The notes beneath the pieces were generated by a model. The model was not told the origin of the DNA. It was given only the letters and a program-made list of their open reading frames with translations, and ran no database searches. The position numbers and the translations under genes were made by a program. From Oscillospiraceae bacterium (GTDB taxonomy: Bacteria; Bacillota; Clostridia; Oscillospirales; Oscillospiraceae): a stretch of 9,204 nt of DNA. This document shows, piece by piece, positions 1 to 5,823 of this stretch; the stretch's first letter is position 1; each line of letters begins with the position of its first letter. The stretch lies in contig JAHHSE010000052.1 of assembly GCA_020025395.1 (NCBI GenBank), positions 1 through 9,204 on the forward strand, read 5' to 3'.

Positions 1-1163
1 ATGTAAGTATGGCCCCCCAGAGGCGAGGCGGTGGAGGCATTCTGGAACAGTCCCCCAATGCCTACCTTGGTGTTCCCGCTTACCGTTCCTTGAATCCTCA
101 TGGTCTGCTGCTCGCCCAGAATGATGGTACCGCCGTGAAAAATTCCCACATCCAGAGAATTTCCGAAATTCTTCAAATTGAGAATGGCCCCGGGCGTGAC
201 CGAGAGATTGGGCGTGTTTCCCGCAAAGCTGCTTCCCGCTGCCGGGGTCACATTGCCGGACTCCACAGTGAGATTGGCAATGTTGGTAAGCTTCAGGGAT
301 TCGTTCAGATCACCACTGCCGTTATAGACCACACTGGCATTTCTGTCTCCGCCGGTTCTGCCATCCACTTCTCTTACCACACTGCCGTACAGATGGATCT
401 CCACAGGGCCTGTCACCTGGAATTTGGCGGGGTCTTGGGTGGGGGGCGCCACCTGATAGTGCGGATTGAGCATCTCATTTCGGTCAACATAGGTTTCCAG
501 CGCTCCGCTGGCGTAAATATGTTCAATTCTGCCACTGGCGGTGGAGTCAACCGTGATGGTAACCGGGAGGTCAAATTGGTTTCCTGCACCGCTGCTGTCA
601 ATGCTTCCCGCATAAAGATTGCCCAGAGAAACTTTGTTTTTTAAAAGAACCTCGCTTTGGTCTCCGGGTCTGGAGTTGACGGTGCGTCCTGTCACCCCGC
701 CGCACATCACATGGATGGGACGACCGGTAGAGCCTTTGCTCACATTGTCCAAAACCAGAGTATGTCCATTGGCCATAATCACATTTCGGACATTGTTGGC
801 CAGGCTCAATTCCAAGTTTTCAAAGGTCACATCCGCATTGAGCAGGATTCCGCCGGGGCGGATATCAATATTGCCTTGACCGTTTTTTCCACGGATGGTC
901 ACCTGTTTGTTAATGATCCAGGGATCTGAATTGCTGGCTCGGTCATTCACATGAACGGTGCCATTGATTTCGATGATATCACCGTCTTGGATCTCAGCCT
1001 TCTCCAGCTCAAGATCTAAATACTCCCCATCATTCAGGGTGTGGGTTTTTCCCCCTCTGGCATTCGCCCCGGGGTCCTCCCCGTCCAGGGCATACCCGGA
1101 GGGGACCATCAGGCCCATGCAGAGCGCACAGGCCAGAAAGAAACTGAAAATTCGTCGTTTCAT
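1..1163 (-). CDS. Secreted beta-helix-like surface protein, N-terminal part (runs off left edge)
   Basis: Reading the minus strand from the ATG at 1163-1161 gives 387 open codons with no stop before the window edge, so the C-terminus is missing. The start is fixed by AGGAGG at 1170-1175, six bases upstream. Residues 1-25 form a clear signal peptide: KRR, then a hydrophobic core (IFSFFLACALCMGLMV), and a likely signal peptidase I site after GYA (residue 25). The mature part is rich in G, N, T, V and I, with short alternating strands. Examples are 'GDIIEINGTVHV' (about 61-72), 'VTIRGKNGQGNIDI' and 'LVLDNVS', the pattern expected of a pectate-lyase-like right-handed beta helix. No catalytic motif is visible. 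Anchoring domains (SLH, LPXTG) would lie in the missing C-terminus. The product is probably a wall-associated or secreted adhesin-like protein; its ligand is unknown. It lies 88 bp downstream of cca with no clear terminator between, so read-through is possible. The reading frame is certain; the fold is inferred from composition. Confidence 0.8.
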   Translation of the reverse strand, partial: MKRRIFSFFLACALCMGLMVPSGYALDGEDPGANARGGKTHTLNDGEYLDLELEKAEIQDGDIIEINGTVHVNDRASNSDPWIINKQVTIRGKNGQGNIDIRPGGILLNADVTFENLELSLANNVRNVIMANGHTLVLDNVSKGSTGRPIHVMCGGVTGRTVNSRPGDQSEVLLKNKVSLGNLYAGSIDSSGAGNQFDLPVTITVDSTASGRIEHIYASGALETYVDRNEMLNPHYQVAPPTQDPAKFQVTGPVEIHLYGSVVREVDGRTGGDRNASVVYNGSGDLNESLKLTNIANLTVESGNVTPAAGSSFAGNTPNLSVTPGAILNLKNFGNSLDVGIFHGGTIILGEQQTMRIQGTVSGNTKVGIGGLFQNASTASPLGGHTY

Positions 1164-1183
1164 AACATACCTCCTATTTTCCA

Positions 1184-1212
1184 AGGATATCACATTTTTC
1201 TCCTTTTTTCCA
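1184..1212 (-). promoter_or_regulatory. Weak candidate promoter for the beta-helix protein gene
   Basis: On the minus strand TGGAAA (1207-1212) and TATCCT (1184-1189) are spaced by 17 bp. A TG one base before the -10 gives an extended -10. Both hexamers match consensus at only four of six positions. The predicted transcript start would be only about 14 nt before the start codon, just ahead of the Shine-Dalgarno site. The gene could instead be read from cca. Confidence 0.25.
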
Positions 1213-1251
1213 GCTTTTTTTATCGGCCTGAACGATGGAATTTTGGGAGAT

Positions 1252-2601
1252 TCAGGAAGGCCCCGGCTCCTTTCCGGCCCGACGGTCCCGGACATATTGG
1301 AGCAGGGCCTCCCGCTGATTGGGGACCCATTCCTCCACCACCCCCCGGAGACAGTCCTCCAAGGCTGTTTTGATCTCCCTGCCCTGCAGCCCCAAGGCCA
1401 GCAGGTCCCTTCCGTCCACCGCCAGATCCTTTCGTGAGACACAGGCTCCTTCGGCAATCAGATCCTCTAAGAGGACCAGGGCCTCCTCCCCCTCCCGAAG
1501 CCTCTCCCGATCCTTTTGAGAATGGCCCATCACATCCGCCTGACGGAGGGCGATGAGCCGGCGGAGAGGCTCCGCCCCCAGTCTGCACAGGAGGCGGCGA
1601 ACCGCCCTTCGTCCTCCCTGGACGGGGAGGTCGTGACAGCGGACCAGCTGGGTGATGGCGGTTCGGCCCGCCGTATCAAAACGGAGCCGATGCAAAATGG
1701 CCTCCGCCATTTCCCCGCCCTTTTGGGGATGTCCATAAAAATGCCCCACCCCATCTTGAGAGAGGGTAAAGCAGGGGGGCTTGCCCACATCGTGGAGCAG
1801 GGCCGCCCAGCGGAGTATGGGGTCCGGCGGGCTATGCTCCGCCACCACCGCCGTGTGACCCCAGATATCCATCTCATGGTGGGGGTTTCTCTGGTCAAAG
1901 CCCACCAGGGGGGCAAGCTCCGGAATGGGGACGGAGAGCACGTCGGAATATTCCAGAAGCACCGCCCGCACCCCCGGTCCACAGAGCAGACGGGTCAGCT
2001 CTCCCCGAATCCGCTCCGGGGCAATGGCCCGAAGCAGGTCCCGATTTCTGTGAACCGCCTTTCCGGTCTCCTCCTCCAGTGTCATCCCAAAGACCGAGGC
2101 AAAGCGGATGGCCCGTAAAATCCTCAGCCCGTCCTCCTGAAAACGGCGATCCGGGTCCCCCACACAGCGAATCCGTCCCTCTTCCAGGTCCTTTCGGCCA
2201 CCCGTCCAATCCACCACCCCGGTGTTAGGGTGATAAGCCAGGGCATTGATGGTAAAATCCCTCCGCCGGACATCCTCCTCCAGACTGCGGGAAAACCGAA
2301 CCTGATCCGGGCGGCGGTGATCGGTATAATTCCCATCCACCCGATAGGTGGTGATCTCCAAGGGGAGCCCGTCCAGCATCACGGTCACCGTCCCGTGCTT
2401 TAATCCGGTCTCAATAACGGGGAATTGGGAAAAGACCTCCTCCACCTGGCGGGGGCGGGCGTTGGTGGTCAGATCCCAGTCCTTCACCGGCCCCTTTTTT
2501 CGGAGGGAGTCCCGCACCGCACCCCCCACGACATAGGCTTCAAAGCCCGCTGCCCCCAGCAGCGACAGTCCCCGCTCCACCTGCGGCGGCAATGCTATCA
2601 T
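1252..2601 (-). CDS. cca: CCA tRNA nucleotidyltransferase with HD domain (class II)
   Basis: This cytoplasmic enzyme adds or repairs the 3' CCA of tRNAs using CTP and ATP, without a nucleic acid template. Counting from the ATG at 2601 it has 449 residues, normal for the bacterial HD-containing form. The head shows GGAVRD (26-31) and the metal-binding DWDL (41-44, D41 and D43). RRDFTINALAY follows at 113-123, then EDGLR (156-160), the EDxxR nucleotide-selecting motif. DGLRILRAIRFAS and ERIRGEL mark the neck. An HD phosphohydrolase-type domain follows, with HDVGK at 270-274 and further histidines at 241-242, 249 and 288-291. The C-terminus (WVPNQREALLQYV) is typical of the family. A TTG at 2625 in the same frame would add eight residues, but GGAGG at 2609-2613 sits seven bases before the ATG and favours it. 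The adjacent tRNA-Thr already encodes CCA, so repair may be at least part of its role. A specialised CC- or A-adding enzyme is less likely. Confidence 0.96.
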   Translation of the reverse strand: MIALPPQVERGLSLLGAAGFEAYVVGGAVRDSLRKKGPVKDWDLTTNARPRQVEEVFSQFPVIETGLKHGTVTVMLDGLPLEITTYRVDGNYTDHRRPDQVRFSRSLEEDVRRRDFTINALAYHPNTGVVDWTGGRKDLEEGRIRCVGDPDRRFQEDGLRILRAIRFASVFGMTLEEETGKAVHRNRDLLRAIAPERIRGELTRLLCGPGVRAVLLEYSDVLSVPIPELAPLVGFDQRNPHHEMDIWGHTAVVAEHSPPDPILRWAALLHDVGKPPCFTLSQDGVGHFYGHPQKGGEMAEAILHRLRFDTAGRTAITQLVRCHDLPVQGGRRAVRRLLCRLGAEPLRRLIALRQADVMGHSQKDRERLREGEEALVLLEDLIAEGACVSRKDLAVDGRDLLALGLQGREIKTALEDCLRGVVEEWVPNQREALLQYVRDRRAGKEPGPS

Positions 2602-2608
2602 TGTCTTC

Positions 2609-2614
2609 CCTCCC
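2609..2614 (-). promoter_or_regulatory. Ribosome binding site that fixes the cca start
   Basis: GGGAGG on the minus strand is followed by seven bases and then ATG at 2601. The alternative TTG at 2625 has no comparable site before it. Confidence 0.75.
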
Positions 2615-2732
2615 AAACTTTTCAAAAAAGTCGTTCAAAGATGCCCGGTTTTCTCCCGCTCCACCTGGTTGAACGCCGTCTCCTGCTGGGTTCCCTCTGT
2701 TTTCCGGGGAACCCGCAGCCCATTTCTCTTTC

Positions 2733-2761
2733 AGTATACTCCAAACCAGGGCGTGTTTCAT
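2733..2761 (-). promoter_or_regulatory. Candidate sigma-A-type promoter for cca
   Basis: On the minus strand ATGAAA (2756-2761, four of six to TTGACA) and TATACT (2733-2738, five of six to TATAAT) are separated by exactly 17 bp. Transcription would start near 2726 and leave a leader of about 125 nt before cca. I see no convincing hairpin in that leader. Confidence 0.5.
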
Positions 2762-2771
2762 GGGAAAAAGG

Positions 2772-2801
2772 TTGCGAACCAAATTCACCGGGTGCTATGA
2801 T
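2772..2801 (+). promoter_or_regulatory. Candidate promoter for the WYL gene pair
   Basis: TTGCGA (2772-2777) and TATGAT (2796-2801) are separated by 18 bp. Transcription would begin near 2808. It would therefore exclude the in-frame ATG at 2760 and leave the GTG at 2832 as the first usable start. Its -35 lies 10 bp from the -35 of the opposing cca promoter. Confidence 0.55.
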
Positions 2802-2817
2802 AGAATAAAACAGGAAA

Positions 2818-2825
2818 AGAGGGGG
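2818..2825 (+). promoter_or_regulatory. Ribosome binding site that fixes the first WYL gene start
   Basis: AGAGGGGG lies six bases before GTG 2832. The ATG at 2760 has no purine-rich site in front of it. Confidence 0.65.
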
Positions 2826-2831
2826 ACGGCT

Positions 2832-4076
2832 GTGGCCTATCGGGAGCTGATCAAAAATTTTGAAACCATCCGAGCCTATATGCGTCAATTTTATGTCTAC
2901 GGCTTCAAAAGCCGGGAGGAGTACGGGATGAAAAGTCCCCGAAGCTATGACAACGAGCGCCGACGGATAGAGAGCTGGTTGGGGGACTATCTCTCCTTCC
3001 GCCGGGACGGAGGGGGGAAAAATGTTTACCTGTCCGTGGACAGCCGCAGGACCTCCCGCAACCCCCTGTATAAGGCCTTTGGGGCCAAGAGCTTTACCGA
3101 CAAGGACATCACCCTCCACTTCTACCTCATGGATCTTCTGGCGGAGGGAGAGTCCATGACGGCAAAAGAGCTTATGGATGCCATGGAGGACCGTTATCTT
3201 TCCGCCTTTCGCCGCCCCGTCTCCCTGGATGAGTCCACGGTGCGGAAAAAGCTCAGGGAGTACGAGGCTCTGGGCCTCTTGGACACCAGAAAAGAGGGCC
3301 GCTCCATCCTCTATCGGAGGACCGATCACCCCGCCGTTTCCCTGACCTCCTGGGCCGATGCCCTGTCCTTTTTCTCCGAGGAGGCCCCCTTGGGGGTGAT
3401 CGGCTCCTTCCTTCTGGACAGGCTGGAACAGCCCCCCTCCTGTTTCCGCTTCAAGCATCACTATATCCTTCACGCTCTGGACAGTGAGATCCTCTGCGCC
3501 CTGCTGGCCGCCATTCAGGCCCATCGCCGGGTCACTCTGGTGCTGAAAAATTTCCAGGCCCATCGGGAGACCCGCCGAACCTTCTGCCCCCTCAAACTAT
3601 ACGCCAGCACCCAGACCGGGCGGCAGTATGTGATGGGCTTTTCCTCCTTCTCCAGCCCCCCTCTCTTCTTTCGAATCGATTCCATACACCGGGTCCTCAC
3701 GGAGGAAGAGGAGGGGCGGTTCTCCGACTATGAGGCCCTCTGGTCCCGAACCTGTCCCCACCTCTGGGGGGTCTCCGCCGCAGGGTGGCCCCGGCTGGAA
3801 TCCATTGAGATGACCCTTCGGCTGGGTCCGGGAGAGGAATACCTCTTCCGGCGGCTGGTCCGGGAGAAACGGAATGGCTCCGTGGTCCGTCTGGACCCCT
3901 TCACCTGTCAATTCACCGCCCGGGTCTATGACGCCTCCGAAATGCTGCCCTGGCTTCGGACCTTTCTGGGTCATATTGTGGACCTGCGATGCAGCAATCC
4001 CTCCGTGACTGCCCTGTTTCAGCGGGATCTGGAGGAGATGGAGACAATGTACAAAGGAGATCTTCATGCTCTTTAG
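2832..4076 (+). CDS. WYL-domain protein with N-terminal winged helix (first of tandem pair)
   Basis: This is a probable ligand-responsive DNA-binding regulator of the WYL family. Using the GTG start it has 414 residues. An N-terminal region (about 1-85) carries the family-typical 'FYVYGFKSREEYG', 'SYDNERRRIESWLGDY' and 'KNVYLSVDSR'. It is followed by a winged helix-turn-helix (about 90-163, 'TAKELMDAME...ESTVRKKLREYEALGLL' with a basic wing 'KEGRSILYRR'). A WYL domain occupies about 215-290 and a WCX-type C-terminal domain about 322-405. The WYL signature is degenerate: QYV at 265-267 stands where W-Y-L is usual, with 'FFRIDSIHRV' after it. The same frame is open back to an ATG at 2760, but that start lies upstream of the likely promoter and lacks a ribosome site. 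It overlaps the next gene by 11 bp, so the two are co-transcribed and probably act together. Related proteins are common in Clostridia. The ligand and target genes are not known to me. Confidence 0.85.
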   Translation: MAYRELIKNFETIRAYMRQFYVYGFKSREEYGMKSPRSYDNERRRIESWLGDYLSFRRDGGGKNVYLSVDSRRTSRNPLYKAFGAKSFTDKDITLHFYLMDLLAEGESMTAKELMDAMEDRYLSAFRRPVSLDESTVRKKLREYEALGLLDTRKEGRSILYRRTDHPAVSLTSWADALSFFSEEAPLGVIGSFLLDRLEQPPSCFRFKHHYILHALDSEILCALLAAIQAHRRVTLVLKNFQAHRETRRTFCPLKLYASTQTGRQYVMGFSSFSSPPLFFRIDSIHRVLTEEEEGRFSDYEALWSRTCPHLWGVSAAGWPRLESIEMTLRLGPGEEYLFRRLVREKRNGSVVRLDPFTCQFTARVYDASEMLPWLRTFLGHIVDLRCSNPSVTALFQRDLEEMETMYKGDLHAL

Positions 4077-4986
4077 TGAAATTTACGGCTGTTATTTTCA
4101 GGTGGTGGCCTCTATTTTGGAGGAGGCCGCAGCCGGGACCCTCACCCCTCAATCCCTGACCCGGACGGTCCGGCGCAAGGCCTTTGCGGAAAGCGTCCTC
4201 TCCATTCCCGCCGCCCTGAAAAAGGAGGCCTGGCCCCTCCTGACCCCCGACCTTCACACCCCGCTGAAGCATAGGCCAACCATGCCGCTGACCACCTTGC
4301 AGAAGCGGTGGATGAAGGCCCTTCTGCTGGATCCCCGCATCGCCCTTTTTCAGCCGGACCCGTCTGGTCTGGAGGAGGTGGAGCCTCTCTTTCGGCCGGA
4401 GACCTTCCTCTTCTTTGACCGATATGCCGACGGAGACCCCTATGAGGACCCCGTCTACAGGGCCTGCTTCTCCCAAATCCTTCAGGCCCTTCGGGAGGGG
4501 CGTAGAATCCGGCTCTCTCTGGCCGGACACGGAGGACGGCTCCGCTCCTTTTCCTGCATTCCCCGCTGTCTGGAATACTCCGCCAAGGATGATAAGTTCC
4601 GTCTCCTGACGCTGGGAAACCGGCAGTTTCAGACCGTCAATCTGGCTCGGCTCCGCGTCTGCACGCTGATGGACCCCTATGACCCCGACGCGGTCCGGAT
4701 TCCCCCTCTCAGCCTCAAGACCTTAACCCTGCTGCTTCGGGAGGAGCGGAACGCCCTGGAGCGGGCCCTCCTTCACTTCTCCCATTTTGAAAAGGAAACC
4801 CTGTGCCTGGAGGAGGGCCGCTATCAGATCACCCTCCGCTATGACCGGGAGGACGAGGCAGAGCTTTTAATCCGGGTTCTTTCCTTCGGCCCCATGCTGG
4901 AGGTGAAGTCCCCTCCCGCCTTCCGTTCTCTGGTGGTCTCCCGACTGGCCGAACAGGCCGCCCTTCTGAGAGAGAAAGGGAGGTGA
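4066..4986 (+). CDS. WYL-domain protein (second of tandem pair)
   Basis: This 306-residue protein is translated from ATG 4066, inside the end of the preceding gene (11-bp overlap). AAAGGAGA at 4053-4060 serves as ribosome site, so the two products are likely made in a coupled way. The N-terminal part (1-70) is helical and has no recognisable winged helix. The conserved block 'PLTTLQKRWMKALLLDPRI' spans about 74-92. A WYL domain covers about 130-205, again with a degenerate core (FRL where W-Y-L is expected, about 178-180). A WCX-like C-terminal domain covers about 250-300 ('YQITLRYD...AELLIRVLSFGPMLEVKSP'). Without an evident DNA-binding domain of its own, it may work as a partner of the upstream WYL protein, perhaps as a heteromer; this is an inference. 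The coding strand is C-rich, unlike cca, which fits the skew pattern around the nearby candidate origin. Confidence 0.83.
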   Translation: MLFSEIYGCYFQVVASILEEAAAGTLTPQSLTRTVRRKAFAESVLSIPAALKKEAWPLLTPDLHTPLKHRPTMPLTTLQKRWMKALLLDPRIALFQPDPSGLEEVEPLFRPETFLFFDRYADGDPYEDPVYRACFSQILQALREGRRIRLSLAGHGGRLRSFSCIPRCLEYSAKDDKFRLLTLGNRQFQTVNLARLRVCTLMDPYDPDAVRIPPLSLKTLTLLLREERNALERALLHFSHFEKETLCLEEGRYQITLRYDREDEAELLIRVLSFGPMLEVKSPPAFRSLVVSRLAEQAALLREKGR

Positions 4987-5168
4987 GAGATTCTCTGCCC
5001 CTTTTTGGAGAAGGCTCCTATCAGGCCCTCGCCGCAGAGCATGGCGTTCCAATGAAACACGCAGGCGATGGGCAGAGAAATCCGGGGATATGCTGAATGA
5101 ACTGCTCAAAAAAGGAAGAGATTGGAAGGAGTGTGTTCAAAGCATTCCGCCTGATCTTTTTTGAAAGC
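4987..5168. other. Gene-free gap between the WYL pair and the terminator; no supported gene
   Basis: Two short plus-strand reading frames are present. One is a 37-codon frame from GTG 4983 that overlaps the WYL stop as GTGA and ends at 5096. The other is a 24-codon frame from ATG 5090 ending in TGA near 5164. Neither has a well-placed ribosome site, and neither product resembles anything I recognise. A 10-bp inverted repeat (TTCTCTGCCC at 4991-5000, complement at 5070-5079) is about as long as chance allows here. The stretch may be an untranslated 3' end or gene remnant. Confidence 0.4.
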
Positions 5169-5203
5169 AAAAGGAGGAAACACAGATTGTGTTTCCTCCT
5201 TTT
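5169..5203. terminator. Bidirectional rho-independent terminator
   Basis: A perfect 16-bp stem (5169-5184 with 5188-5203) closes a three-base loop GAT. The arms begin with AAAA and end with TTTT, so the hairpin has a U-run on either strand. It lies between the convergent WYL operon (plus) and the tRNA-Thr gene (minus) and can stop transcription from both. Confidence 0.88.
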
Positions 5204-5246
5204 CCCGTTTGCGATGCCCTGTACCGGATCCCATGGCCTTCTTTTT

Positions 5247-5322
5247 TGGAGCTGGTGGGGTGACTTGAACACCTGACCTGCTGATTACGAATCAGCTGCT
5301 CTACCGACTGAGCTACACCAGC
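5247..5322 (-). tRNA. tRNA-Thr (anticodon CGT, reads ACG)
   Basis: The minus strand folds as a full 76-nt cloverleaf with encoded CCA. The acceptor stem GCTGGTG pairs with CACCAGC, with discriminator T73. The D arm is GCTC-AGTCGGTA-GAGC. The anticodon stem GCTGA/TCAGC closes the loop TTCGTAA, placing CGT at 34-36, which reads ACG (threonine). The variable loop is AGGTC and the T loop TTCAAGT. One oddity is an A49-C65 mismatch at the base of the T stem (AGGTG against CACCC). The anticodon ends in U36, so it reads an ANN codon and should be a substrate for the t6A37 pathway that includes the nearby tsaD product. It has its own promoter and the hairpin at 5169-5203 as terminator. Confidence 0.97.
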
Positions 5323-5369
5323 GCAGGAGAAGAAGTCCGGCCAACAGGGCTGAAAGTGAACTGTTAAAC

Positions 5370-5398
5370 AGTATACTATATTTCCCGGATGCCGTCAA
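5370..5398 (-). promoter_or_regulatory. Strong promoter for tRNA-Thr
   Basis: On the minus strand TTGACG (5393-5398) and TATACT (5370-5375) each match consensus at five of six positions and are spaced by 17 bp. Transcription would start near 5363 and leave about 40 nt of leader before the tRNA. A short palindrome CTGTTAAACAG (5361-5371) overlaps the predicted start; I give it no function. Confidence 0.85.
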
Positions 5399-5550
5399 GG
5401 GTAATATACAATTTGTATTCTTGATAGAAGTCGGTGGAAATCCTTCATAATCAGAGAGGCTCTGACAAAAAAATGCAAAAAACAGGGGAAGAAAGAGAGG
5501 GGTATTTTTGACTGTTTGGAGAAAAAATGGGGAAAGAATGGACAAGGATT
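5399..5550. other. AT-rich non-coding stretch left of the candidate origin
   Basis: No gene is supported here. The stretch holds purine runs (AAAAAAA near 5466-5473, GAAAGAGAGGGG near 5490-5501) and one small perfect hairpin (TCAGAG/CTCTGA at 5451-5465, loop AGG). The hairpin is followed by A residues on the plus strand, so it is not an obvious terminator in either direction. The long minus-strand frame through this stretch also crosses the tRNA and is not a gene. Confidence 0.5.
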
Positions 5551-5610
5551 TCATTTCTTTTTCTGTTATTTGGGGACATAATGTTTTAAGATAAAGAGAT
5601 TTACAAAGAG
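5551..5610. other. Candidate DNA unwinding element
   Basis: My hand count gives 16 G+C in 60 bases, about 73% AT, in a GC-rich window. It directly abuts the perfect DnaA box at 5611. That placement, AT-rich DNA beside a directional DnaA-box array, is what a bacterial origin needs for strand opening. I could not recognise a clean DnaA-trio (repeated TAG-like) motif. The AT-rich stretch right of the boxes (5695-5745) is an alternative. Confidence 0.5.
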
Positions 5611-5694
5611 TTATCCACAGTTTCCACAGGGTTTTCCACAGAAAGAAAGGGGGAAAGTCAGGGAGTTTTCCACATATCCACAGAGTTTTCCACA
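5611..5694 (+). other. DnaA-box cluster, candidate chromosomal origin (oriC)
   Basis: Six 9-mers of the DnaA-box type lie in 84 bp, all in the same direction. They are TTATCCACA (5611-5619, perfect), GTTTCCACA (5620-5628), TTTTCCACA (5632-5640), TTTTCCACA (5666-5674), ATATCCACA (5674-5682) and TTTTCCACA (5686-5694). DnaA, the initiator ATPase, binds such boxes and opens the adjacent AT-rich DNA. The change of plus-strand GC skew from C-rich to G-rich at this point is what a bidirectional origin would produce. dnaA, dnaN and rpmH are not in the window. The alternative is a secondary DnaA-binding site that titrates or reactivates DnaA. The boxes are seen directly; origin function is inferred. 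Confidence 0.75.
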
Positions 5695-5797
5695 CAAAAA
5701 ATGGAAATAAGAGGTAAATTACGCAGGTGCAAAGTTAACATAAGAAATCATTCCGGGGTTTATTGCTGCGGCGGGCGGAAACTGCCGGAATTCCTGC
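5695..5797. other. Non-coding spacer between DnaA boxes and the tsaD terminator
   Basis: The first 50 bases are AT-rich; the rest is GC-rich. An inverted repeat TTCCGG (5751-5756) and CCGGAA (5785-5790) is separated by 28 bases. I see no gene, promoter or further DnaA box. Confidence 0.5.
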
Positions 5798-5823
5798 AAA
5801 AAAGCCGGGGGTTACCCCCGGCT
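5798..5823 (-). terminator. Rho-independent terminator of the polA-tsaD operon, with the tsaD stop codon in its loop
   Basis: On the minus strand GCCGGGGG (5822-5815) pairs with CCCCCGGC (5811-5804). The three-base loop is TAA, the tsaD stop codon (5814-5812). Six T residues follow (5803-5798). The stem therefore includes the last coding bases of tsaD. Confidence 0.92.

Noticed and set aside
9..644. 211-codon plus-strand frame at the left edge
   Set aside because: Antisense to the signal-peptide-bearing minus-strand gene, which has a continuous frame to the edge and a good ribosome site.
2540..2788. 82-codon minus-strand frame between the WYL gene and cca
   Set aside because: It crosses the cca promoter and start, has no ribosome site, and overlaps cca by about 60 bp with no recognisable motif.
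2622..3563. 313-codon minus-strand frame
   Set aside because: Antisense to the first WYL gene, which shows clear domain motifs; the minus frame has none.
2751..5063. 11-bp repeat ATGAAACACGC at about 2752-2762 (minus) and 5053-5063 (plus)
   Set aside because: Matches of this length are expected many times by chance in a window this size, and the flanks do not match.
4991..5079. 10-bp inverted repeat TTCTCTGCCC with 69-base gap
   Set aside because: About one such repeat is expected by chance in 9 kb; no flanking mobile-element genes or target duplications.
5451..5465. Small hairpin TCAGAG/CTCTGA considered as a terminator
   Set aside because: The adjacent A-run gives no U-tract after the stem on either strand.
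5285..5695. 136-codon minus-strand frame through the DnaA boxes and tRNA
   Set aside because: It runs through the tRNA gene and the DnaA-box cluster, has repetitive W/K/L composition from the boxes themselves, and resembles no protein family.
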